Positions 18,219-26,072 of a stretch of DNA of 64,000 nucleotides are shown here, piece after piece. The notes under the pieces are model-generated. The model did not search any database. It had not been told where the DNA came from and worked only from the letters and a program-made list of their open reading frames with translations. The first letter of the stretch is position 1. Each line of letters starts with the position of its first letter. A program made the translations under genes and the position numbers. The stretch is from Glycomyces lechevalierae. Its GTDB lineage: Bacteria; Actinomycetota; Actinomycetes; Mycobacteriales; Micromonosporaceae. The stretch lies in contig NZ_JAPZVQ010000001.1 in assembly GCF_027622945.1 (NCBI RefSeq), positions 124,001 to 188,000 on the forward strand, read 5' to 3'.

Positions 18219-18254
18219 CCTAGGTATCTTAGGATAAAACCTAGGAAGGTTAGG
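18219..18254. promoter_or_regulatory. Tandem operators of the TetR gene
   Basis: Two copies of a 15-bp element (CCTAGG, five variable bases, TAGG), CCTAGGTATCTTAGG at 18219-18233 and CCTAGGAAGGTTAGG at 18240-18254, start 21 bp apart (two helical turns) immediately before the TetR start codon. Each copy is nearly palindromic. Confidence 0.6.
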
Positions 18255-18259
18255 AAACC

Positions 18260-18829
18260 ATGCCGCGTGTAGGACTCACCCGTGACGCCTTGATCGCCGC
18301 CGCCGCGGACGTCGCCGACGAGATCGGCTTCGAGCACCTCACACTCGCGGTGCTGGCCAAGCGGTTCGGGGTGCGCGACGCGAGCCTGTACACCCACGTG
18401 CGCGGGCTCTCCGACCTCATGGAGGGCGTGGCGCTGCTCGCGCACGACGAGTGGGGCGAGGTCCTCGGCTCGGCCGTGGCCGGGCGCTCGGGGCACGCGG
18501 CCCTGACCGCGTTCGCGGACGCGTACCGCTCGTTCGCGACCGGGCATCCGGGGCGCTACGCCGCCACCCGGCACCCGATCGCGCCGGACCGGCTCGCGGC
18601 CTCGACCGGGGTCGCGCGGATCATCGAGGCCTGCTACGCGCTGCTGCGCGGCTACGACCTGCCCGAACCGGACGCGACGGACGCGGTTCGCCTGCTGCGC
18701 AGCACCTTCCACGGTTTCAGCGATCTGGAGGCCACCGGCGGGTTCACCGCCGACCGGTCCCTGGACGCGTCGTGGCGGCGCGCGGTCGACGCGCTCCACC
18801 ACACCCTGACCGAATGGTCGCGGATATGA
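18260..18829 (+). CDS. TetR-family transcriptional regulator
   Basis: DNA-binding repressor of 189 residues with an N-terminal TetR helix-turn-helix (LTRDALIAAAADVADEIGFE; LAKRFGVRDASLYTHVRGL) and a C-terminal ligand domain resembling WHG-type TetR proteins. The gene overlaps an upstream ATG of the hydrolase gene (ATGA), so regulator and hydrolase are one transcript. The tandem CCTAGG elements directly in front indicate autorepression. The inducer is probably a substrate of the hydrolase. Confidence 0.88.
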   Translation: MPRVGLTRDALIAAAADVADEIGFEHLTLAVLAKRFGVRDASLYTHVRGLSDLMEGVALLAHDEWGEVLGSAVAGRSGHAALTAFADAYRSFATGHPGRYAATRHPIAPDRLAASTGVARIIEACYALLRGYDLPEPDATDAVRLLRSTFHGFSDLEATGGFTADRSLDASWRRAVDALHHTLTEWSRI

Positions 18830-18849
18830 ACCCAGACAGGAGCAACCCC

Positions 18850-19743
18850 ATGCCGAACGGCACCATCGAACTCAATGACGCCACTGTGGACTATGAGCGG
18901 AAAGGCGAAGGCCCGCCGCTGCTGTTCATCCCCGGCGGCTCCGGGCACGGCGGGGTCCTCGAACGACTCACCACCCGGCTCGCGGACACCTACGACGTGG
19001 TCACCATGTGCAGCCGCGTTGCCTCGCAGCAGAAGCCAGGCACCGTGCTCGGCGAGCAGCATCCGAAGGTCCACGCCGAAGACGCCGTCGCCGTCATCGA
19101 CGCGCTCTTCGAGGAAGCACCGATAGTCGTCGGCTTCAGCTCCGGCGCCATCACCACGCTCGAACTGCTCGCGCACCACCCTGGACACGTACGGCTCGCC
19201 GTCGTCCACGAGCCGCCGCTGATGAACCTGCTGCCGGAGGCCGAGCGCCTGCGGGCCGAGATGGCATCGGTGCGCGCATCGGCTCGCGCGGAGGACTTCG
19301 CCGAGGCGGCGGTGACCATTACCGCCACGATGGTCGACACCGACATCCGATTCGAGGCTCCAGCCTTGCGGCGCTTCGGCACCTGGGCCGACGGCTACGC
19401 CGACACCGCACCCGAACCGCCCAACCCGGAACTGCTGGAACTCCTCGGCCGCCTCGGCGAGCTGCAGCCGGTCTTCTTGGGGCACATGCTGGTCCCGTTC
19501 ACCGGCTACGAACCGGACCTGCCCGCCCTTGCGGCCCAAGCCGAACGGCTCGTCCTCGCCGTGGGCGTCGACTCCCACAAGGACCTGCCGTTCCAGACCA
19601 CGGCGGCCCTGGCGTCCCGGCTCGGCCTCCCCGTGGCCGAACTGCCCGGAGGCCACCTCGGCTCGGTCGATCGCCCGACGCAGTTCGCCGAAGCACTCAA
19701 GAGCCTCCTCAATGCGAACAGCGGTCACGTTCCGCCACAATAG
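18850..19743 (+). CDS. Alpha/beta hydrolase
   Basis: Serine hydrolase of 297 residues with the canonical fold: oxyanion region LLFIPGGSGHGG, nucleophile elbow GFSSG (Ser97) and C-terminal catalytic His in ELPGGHLGSVDRPTQF. The ATG at 18850 follows AGGAG with an 8-base spacer; an ATG at 18826 overlapping the TetR stop is a possible alternative. It is co-transcribed with the TetR regulator and probably with the membrane protein gene 4 bases downstream. Substrate unknown. Confidence 0.87.
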   Translation: MPNGTIELNDATVDYERKGEGPPLLFIPGGSGHGGVLERLTTRLADTYDVVTMCSRVASQQKPGTVLGEQHPKVHAEDAVAVIDALFEEAPIVVGFSSGAITTLELLAHHPGHVRLAVVHEPPLMNLLPEAERLRAEMASVRASARAEDFAEAAVTITATMVDTDIRFEAPALRRFGTWADGYADTAPEPPNPELLELLGRLGELQPVFLGHMLVPFTGYEPDLPALAAQAERLVLAVGVDSHKDLPFQTTAALASRLGLPVAELPGGHLGSVDRPTQFAEALKSLLNANSGHVPPQ

Positions 19744-19747
19744 GACC

Positions 19748-20293
19748 ATGGAGACCTTCACCGCCCCCGAGAAGATGAGCCGCGACATGCGCCGCAACGG
19801 CGTCACGATCTGCGCGTTCTTCGGACTCGGCTGGTTCATCGGCGGCGCCGGCCAGCTCGGCGACGGCGCGCCCTACTGGATCGGGCTCGCGCTCGCCGCG
19901 GCCGTCAGCATCGGGCTCGTCGTCGCGGTCCCCCGCGTCGAATCGGCCCGGGAGCGGCCGCGCGAGCTGCCGAAGGACTGGGCGCGGCGGTACGGGATCT
20001 GGATCGGCTTCGAGGTCGTCCTCATCGTCGCCGCCATCCTCGTCCTCCGCGCCCTGGACCTCACCGCGTTCCTTCCCGGCACCATCGCGGCCATCGTCGG
20101 CGCGCACTTCATCCCGCTCGCCCCGGCCTTCGACGAACCGAAGTACCGCTGGACCGGGTACGCGATGATCATCGCGGGCATCGCCGGCATCGCCGCCGGT
20201 CCCGGCGGGGTCGTGCTCGCCGGGGCGGTGGCCGGCTTCGGCTCCGCCGCGGCCCTCTGGGCGACCGGCGCGGCGGTCCTCAAACGCGGCTAG
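19748..20293 (+). CDS. Small multi-pass membrane protein
   Basis: I do not recognise the family. The 181-residue protein has about six hydrophobic segments (FFGLGWFIGGAGQL, YWIGLALAAAVSIGLVVAV, IWIGFEVVLIVAAILVLRAL, LPGTIAAIVGAHFIPLAPAF, YAMIIAGIAGIAAGPGG, VLAGAVAGFGSAAALWATGA). It begins 4 bases after the hydrolase stop and is likely part of that operon. GAHFIPLA is reminiscent of DUF7010/DUF308-like membrane proteins, but I cannot assign it. Confidence 0.75.
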   Translation: METFTAPEKMSRDMRRNGVTICAFFGLGWFIGGAGQLGDGAPYWIGLALAAAVSIGLVVAVPRVESARERPRELPKDWARRYGIWIGFEVVLIVAAILVLRALDLTAFLPGTIAAIVGAHFIPLAPAFDEPKYRWTGYAMIIAGIAGIAAGPGGVVLAGAVAGFGSAAALWATGAAVLKRG

Positions 20294-20348
20294 TCCGCTT
20301 GCCCCGCAGCGATACAGTCGGCGCACCATGACTGAGAAGAGGAACGGC

Positions 20349-21278
20349 ATGGCCGCATCGTTGTCCTGGCGGTCCCGGGCGCGCGGGTCGCTGCTGCTCG
20401 CCGCCTGCGCGGACGCGATCGGCTCCGTCTTCGAAGGCCACCGCGGCCTCGACCCCGAGGCCGTGGCCGCCGCCGTCGACCGACCGAAGGTGCCGCTGCA
20501 GTGGACGGACGACACCGCGCAGATGCTGGTCCTCGCCGAACACCTTGCCGCGCAAGAGGGCCGGATCGACATGGACGCGCTCGCCGCCGCGTTCGGCGCG
20601 GCCTGGGCCGCCGAACCGTCCCGCGGGTACGGCCCCGGCGCGGTGACGATGCTCGCGCAGATCGCCGCAGGGACGCCCTGGCAGTCGGCAGCGAGGGCCG
20701 TGTTCGACGGCGCCGGGTCGCTCGGCAACGGTGCGGCCATGCGCGTCGCGCCGATCGGACTGCTCCCCGGCCGCAACCTCGACGACGTGGCAGCCGCGGC
20801 CGTGACCTCAGCCCTCGTCTCACACGTCCACCCCGAAGGCATCGACGGCGCGGTCGCCCAGGCGCTGGCCGTCGCCATCGCCGCGAACACGCCGGGAACC
20901 GAACGCCCGCAGGCGAACGAGTTCATCGAGCAGATCACCGCCCGCACTGCCACCGCGGCGTTCGCGGCCGACCTGCAGGCCGTCCCGAGCCTCATCGACG
21001 GGCCCGCGAGCGCCATCGGCGAGCGGTTCCGGTGCGACGCCACCGCGCTCGGCGCCGTGCCCGCTTCGATCGCGGTGTTCCTGCGCCATCCGGACGATCC
21101 GAGGGCCGCGATCAAGGAGGCGATCGGCCTCGGCGGCGACACGGACACCATCGCCGCGATGACCGCCGGGATCTGCGGCGCCTACTGCGGTGAGGACGCC
21201 GTCCCGGCGTCCTGGACCGCAGTGCTCGAACAGGCCGCGCGGGTGCTCGCCGCCGCCGACGGCATCGCCGGACCCTGA
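20349..21278 (+). CDS. ADP-ribosylglycohydrolase family protein
   Basis: Cytosolic dinuclear-metal hydrolase of the ARH/DraG family that cleaves ADP-ribose from proteins or other acceptors; 309 residues. Metal ligands are seen in WTDDTAQM (N-terminal) and GGDTDTIAAMTAGICGAY (C-terminal), with SLGNGAAMRVAPIG between. The ATG at 20349 has GAAGAGGA upstream; an in-frame ATG at 20328 lacks a site, and TACAGT at 20313-20318 could place the transcription start just before it. A sirtuin gene follows 0.7 kb downstream. Confidence 0.85.
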   Translation: MAASLSWRSRARGSLLLAACADAIGSVFEGHRGLDPEAVAAAVDRPKVPLQWTDDTAQMLVLAEHLAAQEGRIDMDALAAAFGAAWAAEPSRGYGPGAVTMLAQIAAGTPWQSAARAVFDGAGSLGNGAAMRVAPIGLLPGRNLDDVAAAAVTSALVSHVHPEGIDGAVAQALAVAIAANTPGTERPQANEFIEQITARTATAAFAADLQAVPSLIDGPASAIGERFRCDATALGAVPASIAVFLRHPDDPRAAIKEAIGLGGDTDTIAAMTAGICGAYCGEDAVPASWTAVLEQAARVLAAADGIAGP

Positions 21279-21359
21279 TCGCCCTGCTCCGCGGACGTGG
21301 CCGGACGGCGGTGCGAGGATGGACGAGGTACCAACGGCGGCTATGGAAGAGGAGAGCTC

Positions 21360-21869
21360 ATGGAGGTCAGCGACGTCTTCGCGGACGCGTTCTCGAGAGT
21401 GCAGGAGGAAGTGCACGCGGTCCTGGACGGCCTCTCGCAGGAGGACCTGGACGCGCGGCCAGGACCCGCGGCGAACTCGATCGGGTGGCTGGTGTGGCAC
21501 ATCGCGCGGGTCCAGGACGACCACGTCGCCGATGTGGCCGGGCGCGAGCAGACCTGGACTGGCGACGGCTGGCACGACCGGTTCTCCCTCAGCCTCGAAC
21601 CCCGCGACATCGGGTACGGGCACACGAGCGAGCAGGTCGAGCAGGTCAGCGGCATCAAGGCGAGCGAGCTGCTGGCGTACTACGACGCCGTGCACGAGGC
21701 GACGCTCGGCTACGTCTCGACGCTCGCGGCGGCCGATCTCGACCGGATCGTCGACACCCGCTGGGACCCGGCGGTGACGCTCGGGGTGCGGCTGGTGAGC
21801 GTCGTCAACGACAATCAGCAGCACACGGGCCAGGCCATGTACGTGCGCGGCCTGCTCGAATCGCGCTGA
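21360..21869 (+). CDS. DUF664/DinB-fold protein (mycothiol-dependent transferase type)
   Basis: Four-helix DinB-like protein of 169 residues. Metal-binding histidines are visible in WLVWHIARVQDDHV and DNQQHTGQAMYVRG, the DUF664 signatures. Actinobacterial members include mycothiol-dependent S-transferases used in detoxification; which thiol or substrate is used here cannot be read. GAAGAGGAG precedes the ATG. Its 3' end faces the sirtuin gene across a run of 23-bp tandem repeats. Confidence 0.82.
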   Translation: MEVSDVFADAFSRVQEEVHAVLDGLSQEDLDARPGPAANSIGWLVWHIARVQDDHVADVAGREQTWTGDGWHDRFSLSLEPRDIGYGHTSEQVEQVSGIKASELLAYYDAVHEATLGYVSTLAAADLDRIVDTRWDPAVTLGVRLVSVVNDNQQHTGQAMYVRGLLESR

Positions 21870-21875
21870 TCCGGA

Positions 21876-21960
21876 GGCTCAAGACACGAAGCGCCGCAGG
21901 CGCAAGACACGAGGCGCCGCGGGCTCACAACGCGTGGCGCGGCAGGCTCAGACACCGAGG
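21876..21960. repeat. Tandem 23-bp repeats between convergent genes
   Basis: Three imperfect 23-bp units (21876-21898, 21899-21921, 21922-21944) of the form GGCTCAAGACACGAAGCG plus CCGCA, with a fourth partial unit running into the 3' end of the sirtuin gene. Units 1 and 2 differ at four positions or fewer; unit 3 is more diverged. Confidence 0.75.
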
Positions 21961-22697
21961 AGCCGCGGCAGTGCCTCACCGATCGGCTCGCGCAGCACCG
22001 CGTCGGCGACCTCGTCGTACGGAGTCGGCTCGGCGTTGAGGATCACCAGGCGCGCGCCGTGCGCCTGCGCGTAGTCGCAGAGTCCGGCGGCCGGATAGAC
22101 CCCGAGGGACGTGCCGATCGCGGCGAACAGGTCCGCTTCGCGGGTCGCGTCGATCGCGGCGTCCAGGACCTCGCCGTCGAGCTGCTGGCCGAAGGAGACG
22201 GTCGCGGACTTCAAGATGCCGCCGCAGACGAGGCAGGGCGGATCGGTCTCGCCCGCTTCGATTCTCGGCAGCACGTCGGTCATCGGCCCGCGCGCGCCGC
22301 AATCGAGGCAGGCGGCTTCGCGGGCGGTGCCGTGGAGCTCGATCACCTGCTCGGAGCCGGCGGCCTGGTGGAGGCCGTCGGTGTTCTGGGTGATGACGGC
22401 TCGCAGTCGTCCGGTGCGGGCGAAGTCGGCGAGGGCGCGGTGCGCGGTGTTCGGCTCCGCGGTCCAGAGCGGGCTCTTGAGGCGGGCGGCCCAGGCCTGG
22501 CGGCGGACTTCGGGGTCGGCGAGGTAGTTGTCGATGGTGAAGAGCTTCTCGGCGGCCGGGTTCTTCGTCCAGACCCCTTGGGGGCCGCGGAAGTCGGGGA
22601 TGCCGGAGTCGGTGGAGACGCCCGCGCCGGTGAGGACCGTGATCGAGGCGGCCTCGCTGAACCAGCGGGCCGCCTCGGTGGTGGAAGTGGTGCTCAT
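21948..22697 (-). CDS. NAD-dependent protein deacylase (Sir2 family)
   Basis: Sirtuin of 249 residues that uses NAD to remove acyl groups from lysine. Rossmann motif VLTGAGVSTDSGIPDFRG (about 21-38), TQNTDGLHQAAG, catalytic His122 in IELHGTA, and a complete zinc site (Cys130, Cys133, Cys155, Cys158). The small size and intact zinc ribbon fit ordinary bacterial sirtuins rather than defence-type SIR2 effectors. The ATG at 22697 is 6 bases after a TACGTT -10 element, so the message is probably leaderless. Confidence 0.92.
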   Translation of the reverse strand: MSTTSTTEAARWFSEAASITVLTGAGVSTDSGIPDFRGPQGVWTKNPAAEKLFTIDNYLADPEVRRQAWAARLKSPLWTAEPNTAHRALADFARTGRLRAVITQNTDGLHQAAGSEQVIELHGTAREAACLDCGARGPMTDVLPRIEAGETDPPCLVCGGILKSATVSFGQQLDGEVLDAAIDATREADLFAAIGTSLGVYPAAGLCDYAQAHGARLVILNAEPTPYDEVADAVLREPIGEALPRLLGV

Positions 22698-22729
22698 CGA
22701 CGGAACGTACCGCATGGGCACTGTCGCCG

Positions 22730-23350
22730 TCAGAGCCCGTCGCGGACCATGGCCTCGACGATCTCGACGTGCCGGTCGGCGTTGGTCTGGGAGAACTCGC
22801 TGTCGTAGTTCAGTCCGTAGGGCCAGAAGTGCGAGCCGTCGCATTTGATGGCCGCGCTCGAGCCGTCGTACTGCCGCACGAGGGCGGTGGCCTGGGCGCC
22901 GTTGTAGGTGCCGCCGCAGCCGAGCGCGCCCCAGCGGCTGCTGGTGCCGACGCCGATGGTGTGGGAGATCTCGTGGAGCGCGGTGCGCTCGTTCATGGAG
23001 GCCTTGGCGCCGAAACGGATGGTGCCGTTGATGTTCCCGTCGGCGGTGGGGACGCTCGGCTCGTAGTGGACGGTGATGTTCTTGCCGAGGTCGCTCAGGT
23101 TGTTGTAGCGGGCGACGGCGGCGTTCATCGCGGCCGTGATGCGGTTGTAGGCGTCCTGCTGGTCGGCGGTCGGGTTCTGGGCGCGCACGAGCGTCCAGGT
23201 GATGGTGCTCTGGCGCGCCTCGACGGCATCGGCCGGCGAATCGGCCTGGGCCGGGGCCGCGAACGGGTTGAGGAGCAGGGCGAGCGCGGCCAGCGCGGCG
23301 AGCGCGAGGAGTCGGAACCGGTTGCGGGCGTGGGGAGGTGCGGGGGTCAT
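22730..23350 (-). CDS. Secreted HEXXH zinc metalloprotease-like protein
   Basis: Exported protein of 206 residues. The signal peptide (about 1-37) has a basic start, a long Leu/Ala core and ends near APAQA. The mature domain carries HEISHTIGVG (126-135), an HEXXH site with the extended Gly of metzincin-like peptidases, although the third ligand is not obvious. Two cysteines (GCGGTYN, IKCDGSHFWPYG) may form a disulfide. ITWTLVRAQNPTADQQDAY and the C-terminal FWPYGLNYDSEFS recall small secreted actinobacterial peptidases. The start at 23350 is chosen for signal-peptide shape; 23380 is possible. Confidence 0.78.
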   Translation of the reverse strand: MTPAPPHARNRFRLLALAALAALALLLNPFAAPAQADSPADAVEARQSTITWTLVRAQNPTADQQDAYNRITAAMNAAVARYNNLSDLGKNITVHYEPSVPTADGNINGTIRFGAKASMNERTALHEISHTIGVGTSSRWGALGCGGTYNGAQATALVRQYDGSSAAIKCDGSHFWPYGLNYDSEFSQTNADRHVEIVEAMVRDGL

Positions 23351-23584
23351 GCGGTGTTCCCATCCGTGCGTGACCGACATACTGTTATCGATCACCTTCA
23401 ATATGATGATTCAGCATAAAGACTGACGAGCTATAGCGCAAGGGGCGCAATATCATTGACCAGACATTCGGGCGATGCGCCACAGAGGTGCGACGGGCCG
23501 GACGATCCGGCAGTACTGGACCCGGACCGGCGGCTATGCGAGAATGGCGCGCATTCGACCCCTCACGGACGGGAAGCAACCCCT

Positions 23585-24787
23585 ATGCGCCGCAAGTCCA
23601 TGACCACGAGCGTCCTCAACGTGCTGCTGCAGCCCACCATGGCCGGCCGCCGCAGTCCCGACAAGGTCTTCGACGGCATCGTCGCCAAGGCCGAGCGGTC
23701 CACCGGAGGCGACCGCGCCGCCGTCAAGGAGTTCCTCGACGGCATGCGCGTCCTCAACCGCCGCTTCGCCGAGAGCCCGCGGCTGAGCCCGATGGGCTGG
23801 CAGAGCGTCCAGGGCGACCTGCGCCTGCGCATCGAGAACCGCCTCCGCGTGCAGCGCCTCGTCACCGAGCACCCCGAGATCGCGGCCGAGCCGATCGAGA
23901 AGCCGGTCTTCATCGTCGGACTCCCCCGCACCGCGACGACCCTGGCGCACAACATCATCGCCAAGTCCGCCGACCACCGCGGCCCCGCGCTGTGGGAGTG
24001 GATGTTCACGGACATCGACCGCGGCGAGGAGGCGAGGCGGCGCCGCATCAAGCAGACCGAGCGCCTGGTCGGCACCTTCATGCGCCTCGCCCCGGCGTTC
24101 AAGGTGATCCACCCGCTCAACGCCGAGAAGCCTGACGAGTGCAACTACCTGCTGCCGCACGGCACCCAGCACATCGCGCGGGTCCACATGCCGAAGTACT
24201 ACGAGTGGATCGAGCAGCGCGACACCCTGCCCGACTACGAGTATCTGAAGGTCGCGCTGCAGGTGCTCCAGTACGGGCGCGAGCGCAAGCGCTGGATCCT
24301 CAAGTCCCCCATGCACCTCGACCACCTGCCGGAGATCCGCAAGGTCTTCCCGGACGCGACCATCGTGTGGACCCATCGCGACCCGATCACGGTGCTCGGG
24401 TCGCTGTGCTCGCTCGTGGAGTCCTCGCAGGTCATGCATGAGCGCAATCCCGACCTGCATGCGATCGGCGCGACCTGGCTGCGCATCCAGGCCACCGCGA
24501 TCGACCGCGCCCGCAAGGCCCGCGTCGACTGGCCGCGCTCCTCCTTCGTGGACGTGCCCTACCCGTGGCTCGCCGCCGAGCCGCACGACAAGGTCCCGCT
24601 CCTCTACGAACGCCTGGGCGCCAAGTGGACCGAGGCCGACGCCCGCACCCTCGACTCCGTCCTCGCCCGCCCCGGCATCGGCCGCCAGCACGAATACGAG
24701 CTCGGCCGCTACGGCCTCACCCCGCAGCAGGTGGAGGACGCCTTCGGCGACTACCCGAGAATGGTCGAGAAACTCCGCCTGGACTAA
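23585..24787 (+). CDS. Sulfotransferase family protein
   Basis: Probable PAPS-dependent sulfotransferase of 400 residues. The 5'-phosphosulfate loop is FIVGLPRTATTLAHN (about 109-123); a second nucleotide region is IVWTHRDPITVLGSLCSLVE, and the C-terminal region RIQATAIDRARKAR completes the fold. Related actinobacterial proteins modify glycolipids or secondary metabolites; the acceptor is unknown. The ATG follows GGGAAGC. Its stop codon overlaps that of the convergent gene (CTAA at 24784-24787). Confidence 0.85.
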   Translation: MRRKSMTTSVLNVLLQPTMAGRRSPDKVFDGIVAKAERSTGGDRAAVKEFLDGMRVLNRRFAESPRLSPMGWQSVQGDLRLRIENRLRVQRLVTEHPEIAAEPIEKPVFIVGLPRTATTLAHNIIAKSADHRGPALWEWMFTDIDRGEEARRRRIKQTERLVGTFMRLAPAFKVIHPLNAEKPDECNYLLPHGTQHIARVHMPKYYEWIEQRDTLPDYEYLKVALQVLQYGRERKRWILKSPMHLDHLPEIRKVFPDATIVWTHRDPITVLGSLCSLVESSQVMHERNPDLHAIGATWLRIQATAIDRARKARVDWPRSSFVDVPYPWLAAEPHDKVPLLYERLGAKWTEADARTLDSVLARPGIGRQHEYELGRYGLTPQQVEDAFGDYPRMVEKLRLD

Positions 24788-25290
24788 GCATCCGTCGGCG
24801 TTCCGCGCGGCCCCAGGAAGTCGTCGATCACGTCGATCATCGCTCGCGCTTCTTCTTGGCCGAACATGTCTTCAACATCGTTCTGCGACTCTGACAGCGC
24901 CGCAGCCCTGCGGACCTGCAGCAGATCACGGATCGCGTCCTGCCCGGCGGGTCCCCAGCGGGTCCACTCCGCCAGCCGCAGTCGGTCGAGCAGGATCTCG
25001 AGATTCGGGTGGTCGAAGCCGGTCGTACAGGCGATGTCCAGGAGTCGCGGTACGAAGTAGCGGAAGTCGGCTTCAGTGCCGACCGTCGTCAGTGCTTTCG
25101 CAGCGTACCGCCGCAACATGTCAGCCGTCATGTCGCGCAACGGCACCGGTGCGAGCAGCGCCGCCGTGTCGCGGTTGGTCCAGCAGTGCGGGCAGGCCTC
25201 GATCGCGGTCGGCCGCGGAATGTGGGCGAAGGCCGCGTAGAGGCGGTTGAGGGCGGCGGACAGCCGCTGCGCAGGGTCCGGTGGGGTCAC
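24784..25290 (-). CDS. Conserved hypothetical protein
   Basis: No family recognised. The 168-residue, mostly helical protein has an N-terminal segment with a CxxC pair (EACPHCWTNRDT, about 32-43) that might bind metal, and an acidic C-terminus (MIDVIDDFLG). The GTG at 25290 lies 6 bases after a TACTGT -10 element, suggesting a leaderless message. It lies between the sulfotransferase (convergent) and the Nudix regulator (same strand, 29 bases upstream). Confidence 0.7.
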   Translation of the reverse strand: MTPPDPAQRLSAALNRLYAAFAHIPRPTAIEACPHCWTNRDTAALLAPVPLRDMTADMLRRYAAKALTTVGTEADFRYFVPRLLDIACTTGFDHPNLEILLDRLRLAEWTRWGPAGQDAIRDLLQVRRAAALSESQNDVEDMFGQEEARAMIDVIDDFLGPRGTPTDA

Positions 25291-25319
25291 TCGTGGACAG
25301 TAGCTCCGGAGCGGGCCGC

Positions 25320-26000
25320 TCAGCCATTGGGTTTGCGGCGGAGGATCGGGGGGTTGAGGAGGACGGCGTCGCCGCGGCGGTAGAGGCGGGCGGGGCGGCC
25401 GGGTTCGCCCTCCGTCGAATGGCCGGTCGATTCCACGAAGCCGGGCGTAGAAGTGGCCTTGCGGTGGAAGTTGCGCGGGTCGAGTTCCTCGCCCCAGACC
25501 GCTTCGTAGACCTGCCGCAGGGCGGCGATGGTGAACTCGGGCGGGCAGAACGCCGCCGCGAGGGGCGTGTACTCGAGTTTGGAGCGGGCGCGTTCGATGC
25601 CGTCGGCGAGAATGCGGTCGTGGTCGAAGGCGAGGCCGAGCTTGCCGATCGGCGTCCAGGCCGCCGCTGCCGCATCGGTTCCCGCTGTGGGCGTGGGGAG
25701 GTCGGGCAGGAGCGCGAGGTAGGCGACGGTGACGACGCGGCCGCGCGGGTCGCGGTCGGGGGCGCCGTAGCTCCCGAGCTGTTCGAGGTGGCCGGCCGGG
25801 CCGTCGAGGCCCGTCTCCTCGGCGAGCTCGCGTTTCGCGGCCGCGTCGAGGTCCTCGTCGGCGAGGACGAAGCCGCCGGGCAGCGCCCAGCGGCCGAGGT
25901 GGGGCTCGATGCCCCGTTGCACCAGAAGCACGTTCAACTCGCCATCGCGGACCGTGAGGACCACGAGGTCGACAGTGACGGCGAACACCGGATAACTCAT
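25320..26000 (-). CDS. NrtR-like Nudix-domain transcriptional regulator
   Basis: Two-domain protein of 226 residues: an N-terminal Nudix fold (about 5-140) and a C-terminal winged helix (about 150-226; LAAAFCPPEFTIAALRQVYE, NFHRKATSTPGFVES), the architecture of NrtR regulators of NAD metabolism that sense ADP-ribose-type ligands. The Nudix box is fully intact (GGFVLADEDLDAAAKRE then LAEETGL), so it could still hydrolyse a nucleotide. AAGGTGG precedes the ATG. Paired palindromes in the divergent promoter region to the SPFH gene are probably its binding sites. Confidence 0.85.
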   Translation of the reverse strand: MSYPVFAVTVDLVVLTVRDGELNVLLVQRGIEPHLGRWALPGGFVLADEDLDAAAKRELAEETGLDGPAGHLEQLGSYGAPDRDPRGRVVTVAYLALLPDLPTPTAGTDAAAAAWTPIGKLGLAFDHDRILADGIERARSKLEYTPLAAAFCPPEFTIAALRQVYEAVWGEELDPRNFHRKATSTPGFVESTGHSTEGEPGRPARLYRRGDAVLLNPPILRRKPNG

Positions 26001-26054
26001 TATCACCACCTTGACGATAAGGTATCATATGGATTATCGTCAGAATGACGAGAA
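26000..26054. promoter_or_regulatory. Paired operators between NrtR-like gene and SPFH gene
   Basis: Two 21-bp sites share the half-site TTATCGTCA, with a 3-base centre and a TGACGATAA-like second half. Site 2 (26034-26054) has a perfect core, TCGTCA-GAA-TGACGA; site 1 (26000-26020, best read on the minus strand) is more diverged. Site 1 abuts the regulator start codon and site 2 abuts the ribosome site of the SPFH gene. Confidence 0.65.
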
Positions 26055-26072
26055 AAAAGGAGGCCCACCCCG

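Noticed and set aside
21948..22697. Sirtuin as part of a Thoeris/DSR-like antiphage system
   Set aside because: The protein is a small stand-alone sirtuin with a complete zinc site; no TIR, SLOG, helicase or other effector gene lies beside it.
25117..25137. CATGTCA inside the hypothetical gene at 24784-25290 as another heptamer-motif copy
   Set aside because: Only a single unit is present without tandem neighbours; explained by Asp-Met codons.
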